NCBI GenBank assembly: GCA_035308365.1 | Contig: DATGGU010000023.1 | Location: forward strand, 1-64,000 | DNA: 64,000 nt | Reading direction: 5' to 3' | Source: PALSA-505 sp035308365 | Lineage (GTDB): Bacteria; Actinomycetota; Actinomycetes; Streptosporangiales; Streptosporangiaceae | Translations under genes and position numbers: made by a program | Shown here: piece after piece, positions 44,240 to 53,244 of the stretch | Layout of the letters: every line of letters starts with the position of its first letter | Numbering within the stretch: position 1 is the stretch's first letter | The notes under the pieces: model-generated | Seen by the model: only the letters and a program-made list of their open reading frames with translations | Database searches by the model: none | Told to the model about the DNA's origin: nothing

Positions 44240-44404
44240 TTAAAGAGGCTCATAGCCCTCGGGAACCGGGCCCCGGTCACCGCCGCCGCCGGCCGGTCCG
44301 GCCTCTTCCCCGGCTTCGGTGCCCTGATCTGGCCCGGCTGCTTGCGGCGACGGAGCGGACTGCCCACCGGGGTCCGGCGGGCCGGGCTGTGGCTGACCGC
44401 TCAT
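44240..44404 (-). CDS. 54-aa Pro/Gly-rich acidic peptide
   Basis: ATG at 44404 follows GGCGGAGGGAACGAG. The frame ends at TAA 44240-44242. The sequence is disordered-looking: Gln/Pro/Gly in the first 20 residues, an acidic middle (TEAGEEAG), a Gly run, and a C-terminus of GPVPEGYEPL. It lies 61 bases after the LAL regulator stop and 96 bases before the YDAW peptide, on the same strand. It might be a leader, immunity or signalling peptide. No family is recognised. Confidence 0.5.
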   Translation of the reverse strand: MSGQPQPGPPDPGGQSAPSPQAAGPDQGTEAGEEAGPAGGGGDRGPVPEGYEPL

Positions 44405-44465
44405 CTCGTTCCCTCCGCCGGGCCTGCGCCAGGCAAGTATCGGCTGGCCCGGCCGGCGGCTGCGA

Positions 44466-47390
44466 TCACCCAGACACGTGAATCTTCAGCTCGATCGCCT
44501 TTACCGCAAGGGCGGTGCGGGTGGTCACGTTGAGCTTGCGCATGGCGGATCTGAGCTGGGTGTCCACGGTGTTCGGCGACCGGCAGAGTGCCTCGGCGAT
44601 CTCCCGGTTGGTGCGGCCCTGGCTGACGAAACGGACCACTTCGAGCTCGCGTGGCGAGAGCCGGCCGCCGTAGCCGCGCTGACCCCCGCGCCACACCTGC
44701 GGTACCTGTACTCCCTGCCCGCGCAGGCTGCGGGCCACCCGGCCGGCATCGCCATCGGCGCCCAGGCTGGACAGGCCCTGGTGCACCTCGGCCAGCAGGG
44801 CCAGCGCCGCGTCCGCCGAGCCCGCCGCGAGCAGGCAGCCCGCCTGCCGCTCCCGGGCCAGCAGCGCCTCGTACGGCCGCGGCAGGGCCTGCCAGGCGGC
44901 GGCCGCCCGGGCGAACGACGTGGCCGCCCTGGCCGGAGTGCCGCGTGCCTCGGCGAGCAGCGCCCGGCACAGTGCGAGCGCGGCCTTCGGCCCCGGTGCG
45001 ACGCGGCCGCGCAGGCCACGGGCGAACGCCTGCACCAGGGCCGCCGCCGCATCGACCCGGCCGGCCGCTATCAGTGCCGCGGTCCGGGCCGGGGCGATCT
45101 CGGTCGCCCAGACCCAGATCCCCTTTCCGGCCACCACGGCGACCGGTTCCTCGGTGATCGCCAGCGCGTCGCCGGCCCGCCCGTCGGCGAGCCATAGCCG
45201 GGCCAGCGCCCCGGCCGGTTCGGCGAAGTACTGCACCGCCCCTCGCCGGCTGATCTCACCGATCACGAAGCGCAGCCGGTCCTCGGCCTGCCCGGGCCGC
45301 CCGGCCGCAGCGTGCAGCAGGCCGGTCACCAGGACGGCCTCGAACTGGATCGGCGGGATGGTCTCGCCGCCGTCGGCGATGGCGGCGGCCCGGGCCAGCA
45401 GGCCCTGCCACGCCCCGGTGAACCAGTCCAGGTGCAGGCCGGTCGTCAGCGCCTCGGCCCGGACCCGCGGGTATTCATGGGTCTGCGCCAGTTCCAGCGC
45501 AGCGGCCAGCCGCTGGCGGGCCTCGGCGTACCGGCCCCACACCATCGCCTGGTCCCCGACGTTGAGGTTGCCCCTGGCGACCTGCAGCCGCTCCCCGGCG
45601 GTCGGCGCGTTCGCCGGGATCCTGGCCGCCTCGGCCCAGCCCTCCTGCTCGCCGAGCATGAGCAGCGCCGCCGCCCGGTCCATGGCAAGCGCCGCCCGCC
45701 GCGGCGCGGGCAGCGAGGCCATCACCGTCGCGGCCCGGCGCAGCCACCTGCGGTGCGCCGAGGCCGGCAAGGCTGGTTCGAGCGGCCAGCCGAGGTAGAT
45801 CATCGCCCGGGCCGCCTCGGCCGGGTCGTGGTCCAGGTGCGCTACCGCCCGCTGGATCTCGGCGCGGCCCGCCACCCAGTCGCTCATCGCCACCAGGACC
45901 CGGCTGAGCTGGCTGCGCAACTCGGCCTCCACCGGTGCGCCGAGGCCGCCGCGGCCGAGAATGGCCTCAAGGACACCGGCCAGATTCCGGTACCGGGCCG
46001 GCTCGGCCAGCGACGTGAACGGGATCTTCCTGATCAGCCTGGCCACGTCGGCGGTCGGCGGGCCGGCCTCGGTGACCAGGTCGTACAGCAGGTCAGAGGC
46101 GGTGACGCCGTCGCCACTGGCGAGCGCGGTGTCGGCAGCCTGCTCACCGTAGCGGCACCAGCGGGCGGTCTGGCCGGCCTCACGGAAGTGGCGGGCCAGC
46201 CGGGCCAGCGGCAGCGGCAGCGTGCTCTCCAGAGCTTCACCGCAGCGCCGGTGCATCGCCCGCCGGTCCGGGGCGGCGGTGGCCTCGTAGACCGCCTGGG
46301 CGGCCAGCGCGTGCCGGAAGGACACCAGCAGCCGCCCGTCTTCGGCCAGCAGCCCGCAGGCCAGCGCCTGCGTCAGCGCCGCACGGGACCGGCCGTCCGG
46401 CAGTCCCGCCACGGCCGCCAGCGTGGCCTCATCGGCCGGGGCGGCCAGCACGGCCGCGGCCCGGAGCACGGCCTGGGCGTCGGCGGTCAGCCGCCCGGCC
46501 CGCTCCAGCACGGCGTCGCGCACCGTGGGCGGCACGACGATCTCATCCAGGCTCCGCCGTATCCACTCGCCATCGCTCCTGGTCAGGTCGTCCCGGTCGG
46601 CCATCAGCCGGACGGACTCCTCGATGGCCAGCGGCACACCTTCGGTGCTGCGGTGCAGGAATCCCGCGAACTTCTGCGACACCGGCTGGCCGTCCACCAT
46701 CGACGACACCAGCGCGGCGGTCGCATCCACCCCCAGCGGCCCGAGTTCGAGGCGGAGCTGGGTGACCCCGGCGGGCAGCCGGGATGGCAGCCGCCACAGC
46801 AGCGACGAGGCCGGTGTGTCCTCCCGTCGGTGGGTGGCCACCAGGCTCAGTCCCGGCGCCCCACGGGCGGCCAGGAACAACAGGAACTCCAGCGTCGCCT
46901 CGTCCGCCCAGTGCACGTCCTCGATGACCAGGACGGTCACCCGCAGCCCGGCCAGCAGCTCAGCCAGCGCCCGGAACAGCCGGTGCCTGGCCGCCGTCGC
47001 GTCCTCGGCGGGCTCCAGCGCGGGCGGCAGCTCGCCGGCCCACTCGGGGAACAGCGGCCGCAGCGCTCCGGCCAGGCCGCTCAGCCGCAGTCCTCGCAGG
47101 CCACCAGGCCTGGTGGCCACCTCGGCCGCCCGCCGGACCGCGTCCACCACGGCGCCCAGGGTGTAGGGCTGCCGGAACGGCGGGCACACCGCCAGCAGCA
47201 CGCCACGTCCGCCGGCCGGCTGCGCGGCCAGGGCCTCCTGGACCAGGCGGGTCTTGCCGATCCCCGGCTCGCCTTCGATCAGAACCACGGCCGGTGGATG
47301 GGCCAGCGCCCGGATGATCCTGGCAACCTCGGCGTCGCGATCCACCAGGCGCGGCGCACGCAGTTCAGCCCCATGCCCGCCACTCCCCAT
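44466..47390 (-). CDS. LAL-family LuxR regulator (large ATP-binding)
   Basis: 974 aa, the usual size for LAL regulators. An AAA/NACHT-like ATPase occupies the N-terminus, with Walker A GEPGIGKT at about 40-47 and Walker B VLVIEDVHWADE. A long TPR-like middle follows, with a LuxR HTH at about 905-965 (LSPRELEVVRFVSQGRTNREIAEALCRSPNTVDTQLRSAMRKLNV). LALs often control natural-product or catabolic operons. The two small peptide genes immediately downstream are the most obvious candidates for its targets or partners. Confidence 0.88.
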   Translation of the reverse strand: MGSGGHGAELRAPRLVDRDAEVARIIRALAHPPAVVLIEGEPGIGKTRLVQEALAAQPAGGRGVLLAVCPPFRQPYTLGAVVDAVRRAAEVATRPGGLRGLRLSGLAGALRPLFPEWAGELPPALEPAEDATAARHRLFRALAELLAGLRVTVLVIEDVHWADEATLEFLLFLAARGAPGLSLVATHRREDTPASSLLWRLPSRLPAGVTQLRLELGPLGVDATAALVSSMVDGQPVSQKFAGFLHRSTEGVPLAIEESVRLMADRDDLTRSDGEWIRRSLDEIVVPPTVRDAVLERAGRLTADAQAVLRAAAVLAAPADEATLAAVAGLPDGRSRAALTQALACGLLAEDGRLLVSFRHALAAQAVYEATAAPDRRAMHRRCGEALESTLPLPLARLARHFREAGQTARWCRYGEQAADTALASGDGVTASDLLYDLVTEAGPPTADVARLIRKIPFTSLAEPARYRNLAGVLEAILGRGGLGAPVEAELRSQLSRVLVAMSDWVAGRAEIQRAVAHLDHDPAEAARAMIYLGWPLEPALPASAHRRWLRRAATVMASLPAPRRAALAMDRAAALLMLGEQEGWAEAARIPANAPTAGERLQVARGNLNVGDQAMVWGRYAEARQRLAAALELAQTHEYPRVRAEALTTGLHLDWFTGAWQGLLARAAAIADGGETIPPIQFEAVLVTGLLHAAAGRPGQAEDRLRFVIGEISRRGAVQYFAEPAGALARLWLADGRAGDALAITEEPVAVVAGKGIWVWATEIAPARTAALIAAGRVDAAAALVQAFARGLRGRVAPGPKAALALCRALLAEARGTPARAATSFARAAAAWQALPRPYEALLARERQAGCLLAAGSADAALALLAEVHQGLSSLGADGDAGRVARSLRGQGVQVPQVWRGGQRGYGGRLSPRELEVVRFVSQGRTNREIAEALCRSPNTVDTQLRSAMRKLNVTTRTALAVKAIELKIHVSG

Positions 47391-47613
47391 GGACGCATTC
47401 TGCCCTCCGGCCAGTGCGGTTTGGCGAGATATTTCGCGCCCGGCCAGGTCGCCGGAGCCACCCCGGCCGTTCGTTGTCAGATCGCCGGAACCAGCCCGGC
47501 CGCTGCGCCGCCTGGCCTTTCGCGCACGGCGTAACGCGTCCGGGAGTCGCCGGACTGGCGAAGCCGTTCGTTCGTAATAATGTAATTAAAATTGCGGCGG
47601 AGGTGTGGCGAAC

Positions 47614-48564
47614 ATGACATCAGATGCCCCACTGGACGCTTATTCGCAGGTCGTGGCCGGTGTTGCCGCCGAGCTGACGCCAAAGGTAGCCAGCCTGCGG
47701 GTGCCGCGCCGGGGGGGTGGCGGGACAGGAGAGAGCCTCGGCTCCGCCGTCGTGTATACCGGCGACGGGTTCCTGCTGACCAATGCGCACGTGGTAGGCC
47801 GCTCCCAGGGCGGGACGGCGATGTTCGCGGACGGGACGAGCGCACCGTTCCGGGTGGTGGGCGCCGACCCGCTGTCCGACCTCGCCGTGCTGCGGGCCGC
47901 GGGCGACACTCCCGCCCCGGCCACCCTGGGCGAGGCCGACAAACTGGTGGTAGGCCAGCTCGTGGTCGCGGTAGGCAACCCGCTGGGGCTGGCCGGCTCG
48001 GTGACCGCCGGGGTGGTCAGCGCGCTGGGCCGGTCGCTGCCGACCAGGGACGGCCAGGGCCGGGCGGCCAGGGTCGTCGAAGATGTCATCCAGACCGACG
48101 CGGCGCTCAACCCGGGAAACTCCGGCGGCGCGCTCGCCGACGCGAACGCCAGGGTGGTCGGCATCAACACCGCCGTGGCCGGTGCCGGCCTGGGACTGGC
48201 GGTCCCGGTCAACTCCACCACCCGGCGGATAGTCTCGGCGCTGATGACCGACGGCCGGGTCCGGCGCGCCTACCTCGGCGTCGTGGTCGTGCCGGCGCCG
48301 CTGCCGTCCTGGCTGCGCGAGCGGACCGGCCGCGCGAACGGCCTGCGGGTGGCCCAGGTCATGCGCGGCGAGCCCGCCGACCGGGCCGGGCTGCGCGCCG
48401 GCGACCTGCTGCTGTCGGCCGGGGGCAGCGAGATGGCCAAGGCGCAGGACTTGCAGCGGCTGATGTTCGGCGAGGCGATCGGCCAGCCGCTGGCGATCAC
48501 GGTGATGCGCAACGGCGCCCTGGTCGACGTGATCGCCGAGCCAACCGAACTCGTCGCGGCCTGA
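47614..48564 (+). CDS. trypsin-like serine protease with PDZ domain (HtrA-like)
   Basis: 316 aa from ATG 47614, which is correctly spaced from GGAGG (an upstream GTG is too close to it). The triad is His59 in TNAHVV, Asp89 in DLAVL and Ser170 in GNSGGAL. A PDZ domain covers about 215-305 (AYLGVVVV, VMRGEPADRAGLRAGDLLLSAGG). Unlike most HtrA proteins it has no signal peptide or membrane anchor, so it would be cytoplasmic. It is divergent from the LAL regulator. Confidence 0.88.
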   Translation: MTSDAPLDAYSQVVAGVAAELTPKVASLRVPRRGGGGTGESLGSAVVYTGDGFLLTNAHVVGRSQGGTAMFADGTSAPFRVVGADPLSDLAVLRAAGDTPAPATLGEADKLVVGQLVVAVGNPLGLAGSVTAGVVSALGRSLPTRDGQGRAARVVEDVIQTDAALNPGNSGGALADANARVVGINTAVAGAGLGLAVPVNSTTRRIVSALMTDGRVRRAYLGVVVVPAPLPSWLRERTGRANGLRVAQVMRGEPADRAGLRAGDLLLSAGGSEMAKAQDLQRLMFGEAIGQPLAITVMRNGALVDVIAEPTELVAA

Positions 48565-48981
48565 CCGGGGGCATCAGCGGCAGGCAGACATCCCGGCCAC
48601 GGCGACCGCCGGCAGCCGCCCGCCGTACTCGCCGGGAACGGGCATGAACGCGGCCACGTACCTGCCATAACGGGTGCGGTCATGGACGGGAGAGCGATCG
48701 CGTACACCGTCACCAGGCCACGGTGCCGGCGGCCGCCGTGCGGAGCCTGCGGCGGGTAACGGCCCGCTGCGGCCGGATTGTGCCATGCGGGAGCCGCCGG
48801 GTGAAATCGGCTGTCCACAGATCTGCCCTATCACGGCAACTATCCACAGGGCGGCATTGGGATCCGCCTGGCACCGCGGTTTCGGGCCACCCTGGCTACG
48901 GGCCAGGGCAAGCGATCGCCAGGGCCAGACATGAGATGGCCGGCGGCAGCGGGCCGCCGGATTCGTTCAGGAGGATCTCAG
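48565..48981. other. intergenic stretch upstream of ssb with two DnaA-box-like nonamers
   Basis: No convincing gene. CTGTCCACA (48811-48819) and CTATCCACA (48840-48848) each match a DnaA box (TTGTCCACA or TTATCCACA) at eight of nine positions, in the same orientation and 29 bases apart. CAGGAGG precedes the ssb start. Confidence 0.45.
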
Positions 48982-49581
48982 ATGATCAATGGCGCATTGG
49001 TGACCCTCGCGGGTTACGTGGCATCAGAGCCGGTCGTCAAGACCGTCAACGAGAAGACGCCGAAGGTGTCCCTGCGGGTCGCCTGGAACTCGCGTTATTT
49101 CGACCGGGCGACGGGGGAGTGGCGGGATAGCAAGACCTCGTTCGCGACCGTCCACTGCTGGCGCCGGATGGCCGACAACGTGTCACCCTCACTGCGCAAG
49201 GGCGAGGCCGTCGTGGTGACCGGGCGGCTCGCGGTGCGCGAATACGACGACAAGGAGGGCCGGCGCCGCACCAGCGTGGACATCGAAGCGGACGCCATCG
49301 GGCACGACCTGTCCCGGGGTGTCACGCGGTTCCAGCGCACGGTGCGGTCGACAGGCGACGAGGCTGGTCACAGCCGTCTCGATGACCTGGCGAAGAGCGA
49401 GGCCGTCAGGGACGGGCTCTCCGGCGATGACCTGCCAGGTGAGGACGCGCTGGACCAGATGCACACCGGGCACGGGCCGGTGAGTGACGCGGGAGGATCG
49501 GGCGGCATGTTCGATCAGAATGCGGTGGACGCGCTCGCCGGGACCGCGGCCGAGCCGGTTGCCGTGGGCGCGCCGTTCTGA
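48982..49581 (+). CDS. single-stranded DNA-binding protein paralogue
   Basis: A 199-aa protein from ATG 48982 after CAGGAGG. The OB fold is clear: GALVTLAGYVASEPVVKT, VSLRVAWNSRYFDRATGEW, FATVHCWRRMADNV, GEAVVVTGRLAVREY, RRTSVDIEADAIGHDL. The C-terminus ends in APF but lacks the acidic DDDIPF-like tip used to recruit replication partners. It is alone, not between rpsF and rpsR. A secondary SSB (SsbB-like), perhaps for chromosome segregation or transformation, is likely. Confidence 0.85.
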   Translation: MINGALVTLAGYVASEPVVKTVNEKTPKVSLRVAWNSRYFDRATGEWRDSKTSFATVHCWRRMADNVSPSLRKGEAVVVTGRLAVREYDDKEGRRRTSVDIEADAIGHDLSRGVTRFQRTVRSTGDEAGHSRLDDLAKSEAVRDGLSGDDLPGEDALDQMHTGHGPVSDAGGSGGMFDQNAVDALAGTAAEPVAVGAPF

Positions 49582-49955
49582 CCCCGAGCGCAGCGCCCGC
49601 CTATGACCCGACCACAGCCCGGGTGCGACCCGCGGGCCCGCCAGCGTGCCGCTGCGGCCGCTTGGACGTCAGGTCCAGATAATGCCTCGCACCTTGAGCC
49701 CCCGATTTCCTTCGTCTCGCCCGACGCGGGGTGATCGCATCGGCAAGGGTGATCGCGCGGAACCCGGTGAATCACCTGACCGGGCCAGCAGCCCGATCCG
49801 CACCGGGACCAACATAGCGGTTTCCCGGGCCTGGTGCACGCGCCGCATCTATTGTGTTACCGAGAGTAGTCCAATCTCGCCCTGGCGCCACCGAATGTGA
49901 TGCGTTCAGGGGTGGCCAGGGCGGGATCCCGGCGACGTGGTCACGAGCAGGAGGC
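49582..49955. other. intergenic stretch between ssb and the GGDEF gene
   Basis: No gene or strong hairpin seen. A GCAGGAGGC ribosome binding site directly precedes the ATG at 49956. Confidence 0.5.
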
Positions 49956-51389
49956 ATGGCAGTCCGGCAGGCGGCGATGCAGCGCGACCAGGGGCAGCGC
50001 GACCAGGGGCAGCGCGACCAGGGACGTGGCCTGAGTCGGCTGGCCCGGCTCGCTCGGCTGGCCCGGCTGGTTTGGTGGCCGTTGCGGTGGCCGCCGCTGC
50101 TGGGCCAGCCTGCGCCACTGGTCGGCTACGTCGTGACCGTGGTGGCGAGCTACCTGGCGCTGACCGGCTGGGAGCTGCACCGGACCCGGCCACGCACGGG
50201 TGAGCTGTTGCTGTTCGCGGCGCTGCTCATCTGTGGCGGGCTGTGCATCGAGGCGACCAGGCGGCTCGGAATGCCGGCCGGGGTGTCCCGCGACCTGCTG
50301 TCGGCCTGGTGGCTGCCGGTCGCACTGCTGCTGCCGCCGGTGTATGCGCTGATCGCACCGGTCCCGCTCAACGTGCTGCTCCAGCTCCGGGTGCGCCGGA
50401 CCGCCATCTACCGGCGGGTGTTCAGCGCGGCGGCGCTTGGGCTGGCGGCGGCGGTGGCGTCCATCCTGTTCGGCCGGTTCGGGCTGCCCGCGGGTTCGGT
50501 ACGCAGCCACACCGCGTGGTCCGCCTCGGCCGGCCCACAGCTCTGGTTCTCCCGTCCGGTCACTGTGCTGATCGCCGTGAGCTGCGCCGGGCTGTTCAGC
50601 GTGCTGAACGCGGCACGGGTGGCGATCGCGGCGCATGCGTCCGAGCCGCTGATCCGGTGGCGCGACGTGCTCTGGGACGCCGAGAAGCTGATCCTCGACG
50701 TCACCGAGGTCTGCGCCGGGGTACTGGTCACGATCGCCTGCTCGCTGAGCCCGCTGCTGCTGTTCATGGCGCTGCCGCCGGTCATCCTGCTGCAGCGCAG
50801 CCTGCTCCATCAGCAGCTCCGGGCGGCCGCGCGCACCGACGCCAAGACCGGCCTGCTGAACTCGGTGGCCTGGCAGCGCGAGGCCGACACCGAGATCGGC
50901 AGAGTGCTGCGGACCGGGGAATCCCTCGCCGTGCTGCTCGTCGACATCGATCACTTCAAGCGGGTGAACGATACGCACGGGCACCTGGTCGGCGACCAGG
51001 TGCTGGCCGCCCTGGCGGGCGCGCTCCAGCAGCAGGTGCGCGAGTCGGACGTGGTCGGCAGGTTCGGCGGGGAGGAATTCGTCGTCCTGCTGCCCGGCGC
51101 GGACGCCGTGGAAGCGGCCAAGGTCGCCGAGCGGCTGAGGGAGCGCGTGGGCGCGATGCTCACCGCCGTCGGTGACGCCGAGATCGCGGTCACCGTGTCG
51201 ATCGGGGCGGCGGTGCTCGGCCAGCACGGCGGCGATGTCCGGGCGTTGCTCGCGTCCGCGGACGGCGCGCTGTACCAGGCCAAGGCGGCCGGCCGTGACC
51301 GGGTCTGCCTGCCCCGGCCACGGTCCAGCCCGGACTCAGCGGCACCGGTCATCGAGACCGCCGCGGGCGCCTGCGAGATGGGCTGCTGA
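49956..51389 (+). CDS. membrane-bound diguanylate cyclase (GGDEF)
   Basis: A 477-aa protein. The N-terminus has a tandem RDQGQ repeat (three units, DNA period 15 bases) and a Leu/Ala/Arg repeat. About six membrane segments span residues 45-285. The GGDEF domain occupies about 295-460, with GGEEF at 371-375 and an inhibitory I-site RESD at 362-365, five residues ahead. The active site is intact, so it should make c-di-GMP from GTP and be feedback inhibited. The HD-GYP regulator at 5155 could be part of the same signalling network. Confidence 0.9.
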   Translation: MAVRQAAMQRDQGQRDQGQRDQGRGLSRLARLARLARLVWWPLRWPPLLGQPAPLVGYVVTVVASYLALTGWELHRTRPRTGELLLFAALLICGGLCIEATRRLGMPAGVSRDLLSAWWLPVALLLPPVYALIAPVPLNVLLQLRVRRTAIYRRVFSAAALGLAAAVASILFGRFGLPAGSVRSHTAWSASAGPQLWFSRPVTVLIAVSCAGLFSVLNAARVAIAAHASEPLIRWRDVLWDAEKLILDVTEVCAGVLVTIACSLSPLLLFMALPPVILLQRSLLHQQLRAAARTDAKTGLLNSVAWQREADTEIGRVLRTGESLAVLLVDIDHFKRVNDTHGHLVGDQVLAALAGALQQQVRESDVVGRFGGEEFVVLLPGADAVEAAKVAERLRERVGAMLTAVGDAEIAVTVSIGAAVLGQHGGDVRALLASADGALYQAKAAGRDRVCLPRPRSSPDSAAPVIETAAGACEMGC

Positions 51390-51396
51390 GGCCCGG

Positions 51397-51465
51397 CCGC
51401 CGGTGCGGCTGCCGGTGCGGCTGCCGGTGGGCCGCCGGTGCGGCTGCCGGTGGGGCCGCCGGTGG
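51397..51465. repeat. short imperfect GC-rich tandem repeats
   Basis: About six imperfect copies of a CCGGTGCGGCTG-like unit between the GGDEF gene and ettA. No gene lies in it. Confidence 0.7.
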
Positions 51466-51500
51466 TTGATTGAGTGTCGGATCCACGATCCGGTGGGCTC

Positions 51501-51506
51501 TACGCT
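51501..51506 (+). promoter_or_regulatory. probable -10 box of a leaderless ettA transcript
   Basis: TACGCT ends seven bases before the ATG at 51514, and no ribosome binding site precedes that ATG. This fits a leaderless mRNA, which is common in actinomycetes. No convincing -35 box at normal spacing. Confidence 0.4.
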
Positions 51507-51513
51507 TGTGAAT

Positions 51514-53178
51514 ATGCCGGAGTTCATTTATCAGATGCGCGCTGTGCGGATGGCGCATGGCGACAAGGTCGTCCTTGACGAAGTCACGCTTGCCTTCCTG
51601 CCCGGCGCCAAGATCGGCGTCGTGGGCCCCAACGGGATGGGCAAGTCGACCCTGCTCAGAATCATGGCGGGAGTGGAGCAGCCGTCGAACGGCGATGCCA
51701 AGCTGATGCCCGGCTTCACTGTCGGCCTGCTGGCTCAGGAGCCTGAGCTGGACGAGGACAAGACCGTCCTGGAGAACGTGGAGGAAGGCGTCGCCGAGAC
51801 CAAGCAGCTCCTTGACGCCTACAACGAGGTCGCGGCCAAGATGGCGACCGACTACTCCGATGAGCTGCTCGCCGAGATGGGCAGCCTGCAGGAGCAGCTC
51901 GACCACCGCGATGCCTGGGACATCGACAGCCAGCTCGAACAGGCCATGGACGCGCTGCGCTGCCCGCCGCCGGACACCAACGTCACCGTGCTGTCGGGTG
52001 GCGAGCGCCGCCGGGTGGCGCTGTGCAGGCTGCTGCTCTCCCAGCCGGATCTGCTGCTGCTGGACGAGCCGACCAACCACCTGGACGCGGAGAGCGTCCA
52101 GTGGCTGGAGCAGCACCTGGAGAAGTACCCGGGCACCGTGGTGGCGGTCACCCACGACCGGTACTTCCTGGACGACGTTGCCCAGTGGATTCTCGAACTC
52201 GACCGCGGCCACGCCTACCCGTACGAGGGCAACTACTCGACCTACCTGGAAACCAAGGCCACCAGGATCAAGGTGGAGGGCGCCAAGGACGTCAAGCGGC
52301 GCAAGCGGCTGGAGGACGAGCTCGAATGGGTGCGTTCCAGCCCGCGGGCCCGCCAGGCCAAGAGCCGCGCCCGGCTGCAGCGTTACGAGGAAATGGCCGC
52401 CGAGGCCGAGAAGAACCGCAAGCTGGACTTCGAGGAGATCCAGATTCCGCCGGGCCCGCGGCTCGGCAGCACCGTGGTCGCGGTCGAGCATCTCGGCAAG
52501 GGCTTCGGTGACCGCGAGCTGTTCGAGGACCTGAACTTCTCGCTGCCCCGCAACGGCATCGTCGGCGTGCTCGGCCCCAACGGCGTCGGCAAGACCACCC
52601 TGTTCAAGATGATCGTCGGCGAGGAAAAGCCGGACGCGGGCACAATCACCATAGGGGACACCGTGAAGATCTCCTATGTGGATCAGAACCGAGAGCGGAT
52701 CGACCCGGACAAGAACGTCTGGGAAGCGATCTCAGACGGCGAGTCATACATCCGCATCGGCACCACGGAGATCCCGAGCCGCGCTTATGTGGCCGCCTTC
52801 GGCTTCAAGGGAGCGGATCAGCAGAAGCCGGCCGGCGTGATGTCCGGCGGCGAGCGCAACCGGATGAACCTGGCGCTCACCCTCAAGCAGGGCGGGAACC
52901 TGCTGCTGCTGGACGAGCCGACCAACGACCTGGACGTGGAAACGCTGTCCTCGCTGGAGAACGCGCTGCTGGACTTCCCCGGCTGCGCGGTGATCACCAG
53001 CCACGACCGGTGGTTCCTCGACCGGGTGGCCACCCACATCCTGGCCTGGGAGGGCGGTTCCTCCTGGTTCTGGTTCGAGGGGAACTTCGAGTCGTACGAG
53101 AAGAACAAGATCGACCGCCTCGGCGCGGAGGCGGCCCGCCCGCACCGCGTCACCTACCGCAGGCTCACCCGCGGCTGA
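51514..53178 (+). CDS. ettA: energy-dependent translational throttle EttA (ABC-F ATPase)
   Basis: 554 aa, the EttA length. There are two ATPase cassettes with Walker A GPNGMGKST and GPNGVGKTT, signatures LSGGERRR and MSGGERNR, and Walker B LLLLDEPTNHLD and LLLLDEPTNDLD. The P-site tRNA interaction linker lies between them (KDVKRRKRLEDELEWVRSSPRARQAKSRARLQRYEEM). EttA gates 70S ribosomes in response to the ADP/ATP ratio. The sequence from MPEFIYQMRAVRMAHGDK onwards fits well. Confidence 0.95.
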   Translation: MPEFIYQMRAVRMAHGDKVVLDEVTLAFLPGAKIGVVGPNGMGKSTLLRIMAGVEQPSNGDAKLMPGFTVGLLAQEPELDEDKTVLENVEEGVAETKQLLDAYNEVAAKMATDYSDELLAEMGSLQEQLDHRDAWDIDSQLEQAMDALRCPPPDTNVTVLSGGERRRVALCRLLLSQPDLLLLDEPTNHLDAESVQWLEQHLEKYPGTVVAVTHDRYFLDDVAQWILELDRGHAYPYEGNYSTYLETKATRIKVEGAKDVKRRKRLEDELEWVRSSPRARQAKSRARLQRYEEMAAEAEKNRKLDFEEIQIPPGPRLGSTVVAVEHLGKGFGDRELFEDLNFSLPRNGIVGVLGPNGVGKTTLFKMIVGEEKPDAGTITIGDTVKISYVDQNRERIDPDKNVWEAISDGESYIRIGTTEIPSRAYVAAFGFKGADQQKPAGVMSGGERNRMNLALTLKQGGNLLLLDEPTNDLDVETLSSLENALLDFPGCAVITSHDRWFLDRVATHILAWEGGSSWFWFEGNFESYEKNKIDRLGAEAARPHRVTYRRLTRG

Positions 53179-53232
53179 CCGCACGAAGGCCGGGGTGCAT
53201 CCTGATGCTCTGTTTCGAACATCTTGATGCGC

Positions 53233-53238
53233 TAGACT
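53233..53238 (+). promoter_or_regulatory. probable -10 box of a leaderless vapBC transcript
   Basis: TAGACT ends six bases before the ATG at 53245 with no ribosome binding site between them, which again suggests leaderless transcription. Confidence 0.4.
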
Positions 53239-53244
53239 TGTGAG

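Noticed and set aside
45312..47534. Long plus-strand open frame across the LAL regulator
   Set aside because: Antisense shadow of an intact LAL gene with full Walker and HTH motifs.
48654..48750. 25-aa Cys-containing frame from ATG near 48680
   Set aside because: No ribosome binding site and no repeat or conserved pattern; composition matches background.
51397..51465. GC-rich repeats before ettA as a coding region
   Set aside because: The imperfect CCGGTG-type units give only Pro/Val/Ala/Gly strings, without a start or ribosome binding site.
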